Source: Varanus komodoensis (taxonomy: Eukaryota; Chordata; Lepidosauria; Squamata; Varanidae). Taken from it: a stretch of 64,000 nucleotides of DNA. Location of the stretch: assembly GCF_004798865.1 (NCBI RefSeq), contig NW_025335317.1, positions 23,142,043 to 23,206,042 of the forward strand. Direction: 5' to 3'. The stretch's first letter is position 1. Every line of letters begins with the position of its first letter. Of the stretch, positions 23,583-35,342 are shown one piece after another. The notes beneath the pieces are model-generated. The model ran no database searches. It was given only the letters and a program-made list of their open reading frames with translations, and was not told the DNA's origin. The position numbers and the translations under genes are program-made.

Positions 23583-23765
23583 GGCATAACTCAGTGGTGG
23601 AGCACCTGCTCTGCATGCAGAAGGTCCCAGGTATGATCCCCACACCTTCAGGCAAATCTGGAGAAACTCCTGCCAGAAACCCTGGATAGCTGCTGCTTTT
23701 CAGGATCAACAGTACAGTGTTAGACTGATGGTCTGACTTAGTATAAGGCAACTGCCTATGGTCCC
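23583..23765 (+). mobile_element. tRNA-derived SINE with alanine-tRNA-like head
   Basis: The head GGCATAACTCAGTGGTGGAG, then CACCTGCTCTGCATGCAGAA and GGTCCCAGGTATGATCCCC show A- and B-box promoter elements and an anticodon-arm-like TGCATGCA. The body ends in TGGTCTGACTTAGTATAAGG, then CAACTGCCTATGG. Nearly full length. A worn relative lies at 35343. Confidence 0.82.
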
Positions 23766-25384
23766 TTGCTAATGAATGCTAATATTGCCAGAATTTCCAG
23801 AGCCTCACTGAGGGTTCAACTGCAGTTCACACAGGCAATCTGATGGAAGTCCTTCTCATGAGGAGGACCTTGCTCCCACGGAGTTCTTTTTTGCAAGCAG
23901 GTGTTCCTTCACCTGGCCATCCTCTGAGCCTGTACCAGTGTTCTTAGTGGGTGGGTGGTGACTTTGACTTGGAAGCAGAGCTTTCCACTTTGCAAAGGAG
24001 AAAATCTGAAACCCTCAGTACTGAGGACCCAAGACCTCCTTGAAGTGTCTTGTTCACTAGGGACATTTGGATCAGGTTGGCCACAGATCATCACTCCTCA
24101 GGGGAGTATGACTAGTGCCTGCGTGCTACTGGAAACCACAGCTAGCACAAAATAGAGCTAGTAGATTTTACAGTGATTAAAAATAAGCAAAACGCTTCTT
24201 TCTGGAATGGAGCAGGTCAGCCGAGCATCAGAAGGAATGAACATCTCCACTCTGCTCTGTTCACTGTGCTTTTACCAGCCTTTAAATTGACGTAACCTTA
24301 CGCTTCAGATCTGAAGTTAATGGAATGTTTGCTAATGTATATTAATAAAGGTGGCACATCTTTGTGTGTCCTACATAAGTAGCGAAAAAGAAAAGAAAAA
24401 AAATAGGTCAGTGTCTTCATTTATCTGTATAATAGTGAACTATCTATTGGCATTGTAATTTATGTCAGCACAGTCAATTTCCAGTCACCGCTGACGTTCA
24501 GATATTGTTGTTTTCAACAAGGGAAGGAGACTCTGTTTAAAGGAGATGCATACCACGTACAATCACTCTAATTGTTCCTCAGTTTTATATAAAGAACATA
24601 ATTCTATTGCTTTGGGTGTGAATGTGCACGTGTATCGTCTTGCAGACAGAATTGCTTTCATTCTTAGAGTACAACCCATTGCAATGGAATTGAGTTACAA
24701 TTGGATTCTTTGGACAAGAGGAAATTTAACAGATAAAAAAGGTTACGTACAAGCATTTTCATTTTTTTTAAACTTCTACTTTATTTCCTTGTTTGTTCTT
24801 GCTTCTGTTTGTCTATCACTCAAAAAATAAACCAACCCAACAGCTGTTTACCACATTACCAGCCAGAGAAGAATATATATATATATATATCCCTGAACCA
24901 AACCGATTCTCAGAATGCTATTAAGCAAATTTTGCTTGACTGATAGCACCATATTTCCTTGGATCACAGTTTGTGTCTACGGAGGCACTTTATGGAGTGT
25001 TTTCTGTTTGGTTGGGGGAGCAGCTTTGGGTAAGATGCTCTCAGTTGTCCTATCTTGTCTTTCCTGAAATCACTGATGCTCAGTTCCCACTTCCATTGTT
25101 TGCTTGCATGCTCTCTCTCTCTCTCATTCTCTCTCCCCCTCCCTCCCCCAGGCAGATGGCAAGACAAGTAGAGCAGTAAGAGGTCCGGTTCTTAGATCAT
25201 CAAGAGCTGGCCCTCAACTCATGTGCAAACCTTGGTAGGCATTCAGCAATACCAACCCTTGATACCAGTCCTGATGCTGTAGTACCAATAAATCAGCCAT
25301 GCACTTTGACTCCAGCTTGAACCAAGTCAAGGGAAACAGTGGTATGCTTAACCGCCATAGTACAGGCACTGGCAAATACTGGAT
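23766..25384. other. No gene recognised; two simple repeats
   Basis: Unassigned sequence with (AT)9 at 24873-24890 and a CT-rich tract at 25111-25151. Open frames lack recognisable domains. Confidence 0.45.
24873..24890. repeat. (AT)9 microsatellite
   Basis: Uninterrupted AT dinucleotides between GAAGA and CCCTGAACC. Confidence 0.9.
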
Positions 25385-25690
25385 GTATTTATTACATTTC
25401 AACACTTCCTCTACTTCAAAGTTATTTGTGAGCCTTCTCATGTCCCATTTTATCCTCACAATAATCCTGTGAGTTATACTATAATAAGGGTGCAGAGCCT
25501 GTGCATGTTCAGACAGAAAAACCTCCTACAACTTCCAATACTTCATTTCTGCGGTGGGGTGCATAGGATTTTTTTTCTTTTTGAAAATGTGTAGGATTGC
25601 ACCCTAAGGGATTGCAACTGGCCCCAAGTCACTTGTTGGGCTTTATGGTGGAACCTAGGTCTGTCCAGTCCTAAACCAACCCCACCTATG
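25385..25690 (-). mobile_element. tRNA-derived/MIR-like SINE, diverged and interrupted
   Basis: Plus-strand TTTTATCCTCACAATAATCC (25448-25467) and CCCCAAGTCACTTGTTGGGC (25622-25641), then AACCTAGGTCTGTCCAG, are the reverse complement of the SINE body and B-box region seen at 13873 and 33635. About 130 bp of unrelated sequence, including a GTAGGATTGCACCC block at 25591, separates the two halves, so a later insertion is likely. Confidence 0.6.
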
Positions 25691-27120
25691 CCATGGGGAC
25701 AGAATCAAGTTCTTTTATTAAGTTTTGATGGGGAAAGCCAAGAATTGTGCCAAGACAGGGGGGTCTAGAATCCAGTGATGCATAGACTTCACTTAATCCA
25801 TTCCTTCTACATTTTGCAGATCATCAGCCACCTTCCTTCTCTTTTCTTTCCATGGATTTGCACTTCTGGAAATATGCAAATCCTCCTGAAATACACATTT
25901 TCATGCTTTACTGTATTGCAGTGGTGGTGGGGAAATTTTCAGTTAGTGGAGTTTTGGTTGTTTTTAGTATTCATATTTTATATGACTACATTTGTGCTAA
26001 ATTACAAACAGTTACAAAAGTCTTCAAGTCCATGAAATCCATGCAACTTAGGAAAAACTAGTCTTGAAGTCATGGGTTGGATACACAGAAATTGGAACCC
26101 CATTAAAGCTGCTGCAGATTTATCTGAAATCTCTAGACATGTATAAAGCTCAAATCAAATTCATTCCGATCTCTTCCTCTGCTAACAGGTACTTGTCAGG
26201 CTACTGCTATAATGCAGTTTTGACATTCCAAAGGCATAAACATTATGAAATGTTTCAGCAGACATAATATATGCAGGCTGTAGACTGATGTCATAGAGGA
26301 AGGAAAGGAAGCTAAAATATGTTTTGTTTAGCTATAAATAAAGGACAGCTCAGATAATCAGTTTTCTGGAAATATTGTAAATACAGTTAACCTACAGACT
26401 CACCTAACACCCTATTTCTGTTCATGAACTTGAAATAATACATGAAGCGGACAATTTGCTTCATGCATTTGCATGAACATACATCCAGCTTCCATGACCC
26501 TTGTACAAATCACCTTTTGTAAATCTAGAGACATTTCAGGAATTAATGTACACACACTAGGGTCAGCCTTCTCCTATGCCTAGCACTGATTGGCTGGGTT
26601 GGCAGGGGTTGATGGGAACTGAACTCCAATCTGGAGAGCAGTAGTTTGGGCTGTATCTTGTCATCTGCCCAACTACTTCTGGTGTTTCGCACAATTACCA
26701 GATATATGATTATCCAAATAGCCTCTGGAGCTGAAGTCTTAGGCGCATTTACTTAGGATTAACTCCCACTGAGTTGACTGGGACTTACGTTTCTACAGCA
26801 ATAAGAGTGTTACTACTGGCTAGATGTAGAACATTAAACTAGGACTGACAAAACTACTTCAAATTCTCACTCAGCTCTGCAGTTTCTCAGTGCCAGGCTC
26901 TCTCACCTCACCATAATGCTAAGAAGAAGGAATGAGGAGGGCCATGTATGCCAGACAAGGCATCCTATAATTATCATACTGCTGATCCTACTCTAACAGT
27001 TTTGACTGATGAGATCAACTGCATCTCAAGGGGTTTCCTATATCTTACTAATGAAACACTGTTTGCACACACTTATTCTGCAAGCCCCATGAACATCTGT
27101 CCTCAACATCACTAGGTATT
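25691..27120. other. No gene recognised; possible worn MITE pieces
   Basis: 26555-26660 contains GGGGTTGATGGGAACTGAAC followed by TCCAATCTGGAGAGCAGTAG, which resembles one arm of the palindromic MITE family. 26735-26795 carries the recurring short palindromic motif described in the findings. Otherwise unassigned. Confidence 0.4.
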
Positions 27121-27345
27121 GGTTAAGAACTTGGGAAGAGTCCTGCTTGATCAGCCCAAAAGCCCATCAAGTCCAGCATTCTGTTCACAGAAAATCCTCA
27201 AGTAAGGTATGAGTGCAACTGTACCTTCTTGCCCATGTTCCACAGCAACTGGTGTACACAGGCATTACTGCCACTGATACCACAGCTAGCATATAGCCAG
27301 ACTCTGATCAGCTTCAGTTTGGTCAGTGCTTATAGGGAGGCATTA
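27121..27345 (-). mobile_element. CR1 LINE 3' UTR fragment, old
   Basis: Plus-strand TGATCAGCCCAAAAGCCCAT, then CAAGTCCAGCATTCTGTTC, followed by CAGCAACTGGTGTACACAGG and CATTACTGCCACTGATAC, match the reverse complement of a widespread reptile CR1 3' end (TGGATCAGGCCAAAGGCCCA type). Strongly diverged. Confidence 0.7.
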
Positions 27346-27779
27346 ACCCCATTCAAGCTCCACAGCAGAAGAAAACATGTAAGAAATACATATTAAATTT
27401 GAGGTGACTTTTCCAGACTGAAACACCACTATCAGTTGCTGAGCACCAGTAGATTACAGGTCCTACCAAAAAATATGCTTTAATGCTACCTGCAGAAGTT
27501 AATTATCAGTGAAAAACAATTAACTAGGTAAGTGTCAAGCTGCGTACATGCTCCTTCGGTTAGTAGCACAGTATAGGCAGAAGGCTCAACAATTCAGTAT
27601 CCTCCAATCACACCCTTGACACTATAAGTAGGCATCTGTTGGAAGAAGTATTGCTTGCTCCCCTCCCAAAGAATTATGTTTTCTCATAGCATATCCAAAA
27701 TATCATAGCTCTCTTACAGAGTGGGTGGCATGAATGAATAAGTATGGAGAAGTTACTGATTTCTCATAACTTTGCCCCT

Positions 27780-27960
27780 CCCCAAATGTCCTCCAATGGG
27801 TTCAGGGTGGCTTGTAGTGGAGCATTTTATTGGATTAACTCTGTAATGCAGGTTAGGCTGAGAGATAGTGACCTGCCTATAGTTGGCTCTTCAGTTTAAT
27901 GGCAGAGAAATAGTTAGAATTTGGCTTGCTGACACTGAACCCAGTGTCAATGAACCCATT
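27780..27960 (-). mobile_element. tRNA-derived/MIR-like SINE, diverged
   Basis: Plus-strand AATGCAGGTTAGGCTGAGAG, then ATAGTGACCTGCCTATAG and a degraded B-box region near 27925-27945, correspond to the reverse complement of the local SINE body (CTCTCAGCCTAACCTACC). Confidence 0.6.
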
Positions 27961-28017
27961 TCCAATATGTTTCATTCATAACTCAGTTCCATCCTGTTTT
28001 TTCATTAGTCTGATTGG

Positions 28018-28310
28018 TATTGTTAATAGAAATTCACATTATTTTGAATACATTTAATGCAACATACAATTTTCTACAAAATATGCATTTTATTCAAAAA
28101 TATGCACTTTTTAAAGTGTTCTTTAAAAATATGCATTTTATATGCATTTGAGACATTCTTTGAGCTGACAGCTATGTCACAAAATTCAAAGATGTGTGAA
28201 AATTGAAAGATAACTGTTCTGATCCATATATTATTCCGTGACTGTTAAGCAAGTCACTTTGAATGAAATCCTCAAACATCTCTCCACTCACTTTGCAGAG
28301 AATAGTGAAA
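28018..28310. repeat. Unassigned interspersed repeat, copy A
   Basis: The section from CTTTGAGCTGACAGCTATG to TATTATTCCGTGACTG aligns with 45895-45995 (TTTCTGAGCCAAGAGTTGGG to TATTAATCCATGAGGTG). Upstream, both copies have AT-rich TATGCATTTTA-like or GCACATTTTA-like runs. No coding capacity is evident, and the family is unknown to me. Confidence 0.55.
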
Positions 28311-28544
28311 CAGTCTCCTCTCCTTCCCTTTTCCACTATGGAATAACAAGGCCCATGAAGCACATTGACAATAGGGCCACCCACAAAGAGATGCAAGGCA
28401 AAATCTAATCATTCCTTGAGAGTGGCTAGCTGAAAACTTGGTTGAAAAGCACTTCCACATTTTCCTTGCACTATGAAGCTGGAGATTTGGTTCATTTGCA
28501 CCTTACTATACAAACTGTATACACACAATCACATATAAGAAGTA

Positions 28545-28930
28545 AAAACATGATATTAGCTCTAACTGGTTTGGGACCAAGATATCTGAAGGACCACCTT
28601 CAGGATATATGAAGCTGACCACTGTAATCACGACAGGCCCTGTTCTACATCTCATCAGGGCGTGGCTGGTGGGTGCTTGGCACAGGGCCTGTTCCATAGA
28701 AGTACCCCAGTTCTAGGATTCCATCCCAAGGAACTAATGCAGGCAACATTGCTTGGTTCCTTAGGTGACATTTGATGGTTTCTTTTGTTCATTAATTCTA
28801 AATGTAGCTCACAGACTTGGTTTTGCTCCTGTTTTATGATGTGAAGTTTTTAAGGGTGTTTTAGTAGATATCATCCCAGGTGCCTGTTATGTAGAGGGTG
28901 CCATTCAAAAATGAATTCAATCAATACATT
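28545..28930 (+). mobile_element. L2-type LINE C-terminal fragment, old
   Basis: ACTGGTTTGGGACCAAGATA, then TCTGAAGGACCACC, encodes TGLGPRYLKDHL, the GLGPxYLKxxL block of L2-type ORF2 (compare CLGPGYLKKHL at 15220). Later frame-broken sequence near 28840 may encode the terminal FLFY block. Heavily decayed. Confidence 0.55.
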
Positions 28931-29800
28931 AAATTATATTCAACTCATTAAACACTCTTTGCATTGTAAATCCCATTGCATTCATGCAATCAGAATTTCA
29001 GGCAGCAACATTGGCTGCTTGGCAAACAGCTGCTTTCCAAAAAAACTGGCTATCATTATCAATTAAAAAAGACCATTCACAACCAAGTACATGGATGTGG
29101 CATTTCTCTTTCTTTTCAGGTGTCAGTGCAATTCATTATGGCTCCATGCACTAGGCTTCTTTTCTAAAGCTGGCATAGACTAGACAGTAGTGTGTTGCTG
29201 GCAATAAATCACCCTCTTTCACCTTCTGGAAACAGTTCAGCTGGACACTTCATCAGCACTTCCCTCTCAGAGCTGGTTAATATGCACACCTATCCTTCTG
29301 TGCCTGTCAATTATTACCATCTTGCTGCATCATTCAGGTGCGGAGGAAAAACCTATTCTGTCAAAATTACTTGTCATTGTTTGGCTGCTGGAATGGCAGT
29401 TTATAGAAATTGGTTAAGAGCATAGCAGGATGACAAATATGCCATTATTTTCTACAATACAAGAATCAAAATATCCAAACAGAGTAACTTCTGAAGGAAA
29501 TACACCTACACTGTAGTTATGTTGGCAATGCCCTTTTTCTATAGGGTTGTCTGGCACTTCTCCCTTTCCTAAGCAGTGCTAAGTTTTAAAATTAGCAGTT
29601 TTCCTGTGGAGGTGGACACCTCAGATGTTCATCTTTTTAGCATCTGCAAGTACTGAACATTCAGGAGAAGATGCATCCCATGACCAATCGCAGAAGTTCA
29701 GAGCATTTCTCCAAACTGAGAAGGACTGGCAAAATTATCTGATGGTGGCAGCAGCTTTTGCATCCAAACACCAACAAATCAGGGGCATCTATCTAGCTCC
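28931..29800. other. No gene recognised
   Basis: Unassigned sequence. The TTTCTTTTCAG at 29109-29119 resembles a splice acceptor, but the frame behind it closes after about 16 codons and matches nothing I know. Confidence 0.4.
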
Positions 29801-29915
29801 CTTTCTCCAAACCAGCACCCTCCAGACTGAGAATGCCAGCAGCTGGGGATGCCAAGGATGCCAGAAGCTGTAGTCCAACCCATCTGGGGCATGACAGGTT
29901 GGGAATGTCTACCCT
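29801..29915. mobile_element. Palindromic MITE, diverged
   Basis: ACCCTCCAGACTGAGAATGC opens it and AGCTGTAGTCCAACCCATC, then TGGGGCATGACAGGTTGGGA, closes it. This matches the inverted-repeat MITE family of 10225 and 35878. Confidence 0.5.
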
Positions 29916-30840
29916 AATGAAACAATTAAGCATTCCATACAATGGTGAGTTGCCCTAACAGGCATTAGCTCATCTCCAGAAGCCACCAATCAACAAATAT
30001 TTTCTCTAGTCCACCTGATCACAAATACCTCTGCTGCTCATCCATGGACAAAAATCAATAGACGGAACCCAACATTGTGTAAAACTTCTTGATCAGGTAG
30101 TCTGGAGACAATTTCTCCTCATCACAAGTGACCAGATGAGTTGCAGTCTATGAATGTGCAATATTTCCCCCATCTGTGTCTGCTCCCCACACATTTTTCA
30201 AGTGCTTTATCAAGATGCTTGGACCATGTCAGCAATTACTAAAATAACTTATGGAAGCATCAAAATCAAAGCTTGAGATCTGATGCTACTTGAAATAATT
30301 TAGCACCAGATTGTGACTTTTGTTTAGAACTTCTGAAGCCGAGTGCTTTTGAAACAAAGAGAATTTAACTAATATAATTAACATGTTATTGGCAGAAGAT
30401 GTTCATTATCAAAACCAGAGACAGTTCCCAAGGGGACAACACCACTTCACCTTTACTCTAGCAAAACAGAACAAAAATTTTACCTTGAAATAGACATGCT
30501 TAGAGAGAAAACTAATTTAAGGCCAGATTTAATTTAATTGCCTGTAGCCTCCAAAACCCTTAATAAAGCTATTACCATTTAGTGAGTATATCAGCACATT
30601 GCATTAGTGTTTTTCTAAATCCCTATCTATAATAAAGAGGATGTGTGCTTGTCTATCTGTCCATCCATCTATCCCCACTGTAGCTCTATGTGTATAAAAC
30701 CTGGATACCTGAACCTTGTCATACATACTAAGGGGACCTGGGAGGTGTGCCCAGGTTTCTCCAATCTGTTTAATGCAGTCATTCAGTCACTGTAAGTGTG
30801 TTCAATGTGTCCCTGTGGTTGAAACCTGGAGTACATCACT
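29916..30840. other. No gene recognised
   Basis: Unassigned AT-rich sequence, plus a short CTATCTGTCCATCCATCTAT tract at 30651-30670. Confidence 0.4.
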
Positions 30841-31075
30841 AGAAACCTGTGTGGTGTAGTAGTTAAAATGTCGTACTGCGATTCAGGAGACCCAGGTTCA
30901 ACTTTGCTCTCAGCCCGGAAGCTTAAGAGCTTACCTTGGGCCAGTCACTGACTCTCAGCCTAAGCTACCTCATCGAATTGTGGTGAAGACAAAATGAGAC
31001 AAAGAGCCACAGAAGCTTCCTTGGTTTCCTTGCTAAAAGACACAAAGTTTGGTATCGATGGAATCCCTCTCCTTC
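30841..31075 (+). mobile_element. tRNA-derived SINE
   Basis: GTGTGGTGTAGTAGTTAAAA opens the tRNA-like head, and AGACCCAGGTTCAACTTTGC carries the B box. TTGGGCCAGTCACTGACTCT and CAGCCTAAGCTACCTCATC give the body. Same family as 33635 and 49110. No A-rich tail is preserved. Confidence 0.78.
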
Positions 31076-31121
31076 TCTTCTTCACCAACTAGGGGCAGGC
31101 TTCCATAATTAGCACACAGCT

Positions 31122-31583
31122 TTGAAGTCCATACAGTTTAAAGCTAGTCCAAGGGAAGCAGTTATATGCCTGCTGCCTCCCCATTGCTATCAGGCAGCCC
31201 CACGTGAGAGGAATGGAGTGGAGCTTGAGAGGTGCAGGGCCCATGCCTGGAGGTGCCAGAGCACATGGCCTCCGTCAGCCAGGGTGGGCACAACGCACCC
31301 TGTTCAGGCTGGGCAGGTATGCTTGACGGGCTCTCCAGGTCATATCAGACTAGGCTACAGAGCAGAGGTGTATGCTCCTCTGCACCCCGCTTGCTGTGGG
31401 GCAGCCCCTTTCAGTGGGATGGATTGGAACAACCTCTGCCTTAGGGGGCTCTACAAGTCACCATGGCAGGGGCCATGCCCTGGGGTGCTGACAAGCATGG
31501 ATTCACTCAGGCAGGCCATGTATTGTGTGTGCACCTCTGTCAGCTGTGCAAGTTTGCTTGTGGCCTTCACAATAACAAAGTAA
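31122..31583 (+). repeat. GC-rich block with a diverged two-copy duplication
   Basis: The block stands out as GC-rich in an AT-rich window and holds a 153-codon open frame with no recognised domain. Two segments resemble each other: 31194-31275 (GCAGCCCCACGTGAGAGG to GTGCCAGAGCACATGG) and 31403-31500 (GCAGCCCCTTTCAGTGGG to GTGCTGACAAGCATGG), about 210 bp apart. It could be a minisatellite-like relic or a repeat I do not recognise. I do not claim a protein. Confidence 0.4.
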
Positions 31584-33634
31584 GGGCTATTTCCATGTTT
31601 GGGACACAGTCCATCAGGATGTACTTCTCCATAAGCCATATCCAAATTAATGGGGGAAATACTGTGCATTAGATATAACTCCGATCCATTTCAATGGGCT
31701 GGCAGGGAGTAACAGGACCAATGGCTGAAAAAAACCACTATTGCAAAGCACTTTTGTGAGCAGGTTTAAAAACCAGTGACCAACACAGCTCCAATATGGT
31801 GTTACCCCTGTACTTACTACATCCCCTGCATGGATGCATAATTCTGTTCATTATTATAGATGTGATTAAGAATCATTTTTTTCCCATTAGTAAACTCTAC
31901 ATTTCTGGAAGTGATGCCTAAGCAATTTGCACAAGCTTCGTAAACCATTTATTCTCCTCTGGATCATTTTGGTAGCTCTTCCCATTTACTTGTGACCAAT
32001 TACAAATTGAACAACGTAGGAGGATCTCCTAGGATTTGAAGGATTTTGCCTTAAAATCTGTAAGTAGAACCAGGCTTTCTTCAGCCTCATGTATCATCTG
32101 ATACTCTCTTCTCAGTAAGGGGGGAAAATCAGCCTTTTTTCCCCTTCTCAGTAGGAGAAGCTGCTATAGATAACATTCTCTCTATTCACCTCTCTATCCT
32201 AATTCCTTCTCTGCCAAAACTTAAGGCATGCTACCACTATGCTTTGGAACTGAATGTTGTTCTTTACTTAATGTGAATAATTCAATTTCCTGAGCTGGAA
32301 CAAATACGCAATGTAGCTATTACATGTCTTGTTCCCTCAATAATCCACCCAACCCCAAAATCTGCCCTATTGCATATTGTGCACTGTGGCCCAAGAAACA
32401 CGGTTTTTGCACCACTTGTACAATTTGTGTCTTTGGATCCCTTGCACTGACTTAAATACATGGAACCTGTGCAAAGGACGGTTACCAGTTCCCACTGGAG
32501 GATTCTCACATCAAGAATATCCTTTTTGTTGACCACAACTCCCCTGTTCTTTCTTATCAGCAGCTGCTCTCAATAGTCCTGATGTAGAAAAGCATCCAAA
32601 TATAGGAAGGACTGGTAACCAATTGACTGGAGAAGCAGAGGACCAAACACAAAAAGGCATGCAAAGCGTTACAAAAGCTAGCAATAAAAATGGAGGAGAA
32701 TCAAAAGAGAAGCCTGAACTCCCTATGCTCTTGGTGTGAAGAATTCTCTTTTTGTGCTTACAACAGAGACCTCTTTCTCTCCAAACAAACCTGTGGAACA
32801 GAAACCGAAAGCTGCATAATACATCGCTACTATTTTTGTGAATGCATTTGGTGAGTGCCTTTTTGACAGTGATATGTGCTTTGGATAATGACAGACATAA
32901 ATGGCATAATTTAACATTTGCATGTGCTCTTCAGTTTTACAACAAGTTTCCCAGGCTGTTGGAAGTCTTCCACGGGTCATTCAAGTAGCAGAAAATCTAT
33001 TTGGCAAAGAAATGCCTCAGAGGTACTAACCCCTGGCCAAATCTATTGACATTAAGTCTCCTAACTACAGTGCAGCATTGGCGAGATAGAAACTAGAACC
33101 TGGCTAGAGCACAAAGCCTGAAAAATGTTCATTCTTGCTGTGATTGAAACACTTAACACAATTTTTGGTAGATTCAAGGTACTGCTAATGTACAAATTTA
33201 ATATATTCACTTTAAAATGAATAAATAAATGCCCTGCTTCAACAGTGGGATCCTTGCTGATCTATTTGCAGCTAGATCTCCCTCTCTCTCTCTCTCATCC
33301 TCACCCTGACTCACTAAACCCACACAAGTTGTCTTTTCCTCAAAAGTCGACAGGCAGCACTGCATGAGCAAGAAAGCAGTTTTTGTGAGCACAGCAGGGC
33401 AGGTGGATTAGCACCACCAAGGAGGCTAAAAGCTTTAAAATATATATTTCATACATTTTGCAGTCAAAAGGAACAGGCACAGCAAAATAAGCCTCTCCTG
33501 ATACCTGCTCCTATACTGAGCACAAACTATTGCAATGATGTGACAAAACTTAACTTCTCATATACGCCAAGCAGTGCCCAAGATGAGCTAAACCAACCAG
33601 AAAATGGATCTTTTGCAGTGAACTCACTAAAACA
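31584..33634. other. No gene recognised; one CT microsatellite
   Basis: Unassigned sequence. A CT-rich run (CTCCCTCTCTCTCTCTCTC) lies at 33277-33295. Confidence 0.4.
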
Positions 33635-33862
33635 ATATGACATGGTAGCTGCAATGTTGGGCTTGGGGCCTGAGAGATCTGGGTTCTAATTCCCAGTTCG
33701 ACCATGAAGCTCACTGGGTGTGGGCAAGTCACAGATTCTCATCCTGATTTACAGGGCTGTTGTGAGAATAAGCATGAAGCTCTGCAAGCCACTTTGGGCT
33801 CTTCACACGGGGAAAAAAGGGTTAGACATAAATGCCATGCAATAACAACAATATCCACTCAA
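33635..33862 (+). mobile_element. tRNA-derived SINE, near full length
   Basis: The B-box region reads GAGAGATCTGGGTTCTAATT. The body continues with CATGAAGCTCACTGGGTGTG, GGGCAAGTCACAGATTCTC and CAGGGCTGTTGTGAGAATAA. The 3' part has CTCTGCAAGCCACTTTGGGC and ends near CAATAACAACAAT. A (GA)n tract follows at 33874-33901. Same family as 13873. Confidence 0.78.
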
Positions 33863-34538
33863 GGTAAGAGGCACCGAGAGAGAGACAGAGAGAGAGAGAC
33901 AGACAGACATAGCAAAGTATCTTGAAATAGCAGATTTCAGAATATATTCTTATAAATTTATTTTGTAAGCATAATAAGCTATGACATTCTAGGGCAATGA
34001 GCATAAAAAATCCTACACTGTTGGAATTTGTTTTGCTTCTACAAGTGGCTTCCATAGGATTGGATGCTAACTAACACTCTTCAAATGGAACAGTGTCTTC
34101 CATGGAAGCAACTCTAATCCAGTGGCACCTTTCTTGAAGGAAGAAAAAGAGAGGTGCTCAATTCCACCAATCTTTTCTCCTTACAGAGCCCCCTGCATCA
34201 CCTGCAGATTGTTCCAGAGAGTCACCAATTCCCTGGCACAGATTTTTGGGGATGCACAGGGGAAGGAGATCCTGCAGAAATTGCCTCCATTCTCTTCAGC
34301 TTTCAGGAGTGCTGTTTGAACAGAACTATGCTGGGTGGCTGCTCCCAGCCCTAACCCCAACCCCAACCCCAACCCCAACCCAATACTCCCACCAGAGTAT
34401 CCCTTCCTCCAACAATTATATCATATATACATTCCTTGAAATTATTCTGCAATATACTCAGAGTTAAGTATGACTGTCCCTTTTATTATCACCTCACCTG
34501 TACAATTTTTCACTCATTTTTAACTGAAGCTTATAGGT
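33863..34538. other. No gene recognised; GA and C-rich simple repeats
   Basis: A GAGAGAGACAGAGAGAGAGA tract lies at 33878-33898, and the CCCAAC array at 34350-34383 is listed separately. The open frames at 34122-34467 show no domain. Confidence 0.45.
34350..34383. repeat. (CCCAAC)n telomere-variant-like array
   Basis: CCCTAACCCCAACCCCAACC and three further ACCCCA units. One canonical CCCTAA unit is followed by CCCCAA variants. It could be a decayed telomeric motif or a plain hexanucleotide microsatellite. Confidence 0.6.
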
Positions 34539-34845
34539 CAGGGATGAGGAACCTCTTTCAGTCAATGGAGTTCCATACTGAGTTCCAGAGAAGCCCTAGT
34601 GGGGCACATTCCCATGGTGGACAGAGCTCAAGACAAAAGAGTGCTGACCAAAATACAAAGAAATACCAGCATCCTCTAGCGTGACTATGCCTTAGAAGGG
34701 GCATTTCAACCTTTTAGAATGGAGGAAAATGTACACAAAAGTGAGGCCACCACCAGGGGGCGGGACTAACTGACAATTTCCAAAGGGATGGATTGGTATC
34801 CCAGGATACCTAGATTTGATCCCTGGGCCTGAGGCTTCCCACCCC
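34539..34845. mobile_element. hAT-like MITE with recognisable target duplication
   Basis: The left end CAGGGATGAGGAACCT and right end AGGCTTCCCACCCC form imperfect terminal inverted repeats of the CAGGGRTGRGGAACCT type. The flanking octamers TTATAGGT (34531-34538) and TCATAGGC (34846-34853) agree at 6 of 8 bases, differing only by transitions, which is the 8-bp duplication expected of hAT elements. The interior (GCCCTAGTGGGGCACATTCC) is non-coding. Confidence 0.62.
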
Positions 34846-34853
34846 TCATAGGC

Positions 34854-35342
34854 CAATGATAGTTTATTAAACTTATAAAATATTCTCAAATATCATTGGT
34901 TAGTCTATTTTAAATTATGTGTGTGCCCTTCCCTCCATTATTTTTAAACTCTTGCTTATTCCCATGGATCATTAATTTGTCCTGATCTGTTGTCTCATCA
35001 AAGCACAAGTTCTTATTTTGGGTCTTTCCTATTAACTGGATCAAGGAGTGCCTTCTGGTGACTGGGCCATCACTACCCAACAACAACTTCACTTAGGAAC
35101 TCAAGCATCGTATTTCCCTCTTCATGAGTTTCCAGAAAGCTAGGAGCCACTTGCTTGATGAGCTCAGACAGCAAAGATTTGAAAGTGACTTATGATAACC
35201 AAAGAGGCAAATTGTAATTAATGAAGGTTTGATTTGTCTCACTTATCAGATGTACTATTTGAAAGCAGTTTGCAAATGAAAGACATTAGAGATTGTCAGA
35301 ATCAAATCAGTACTTTGGGTTCATCTCAGAAAAGGGCTCAAG
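34854..35342. other. No gene recognised
   Basis: Unassigned AT-rich sequence. Confidence 0.4.

Noticed and set aside
29109-29167. TTTCTTTTCAG followed by VSVQFIMAPC
   Set aside because: Acceptor-like, but the frame stops after about 16 codons and shows no family resemblance.
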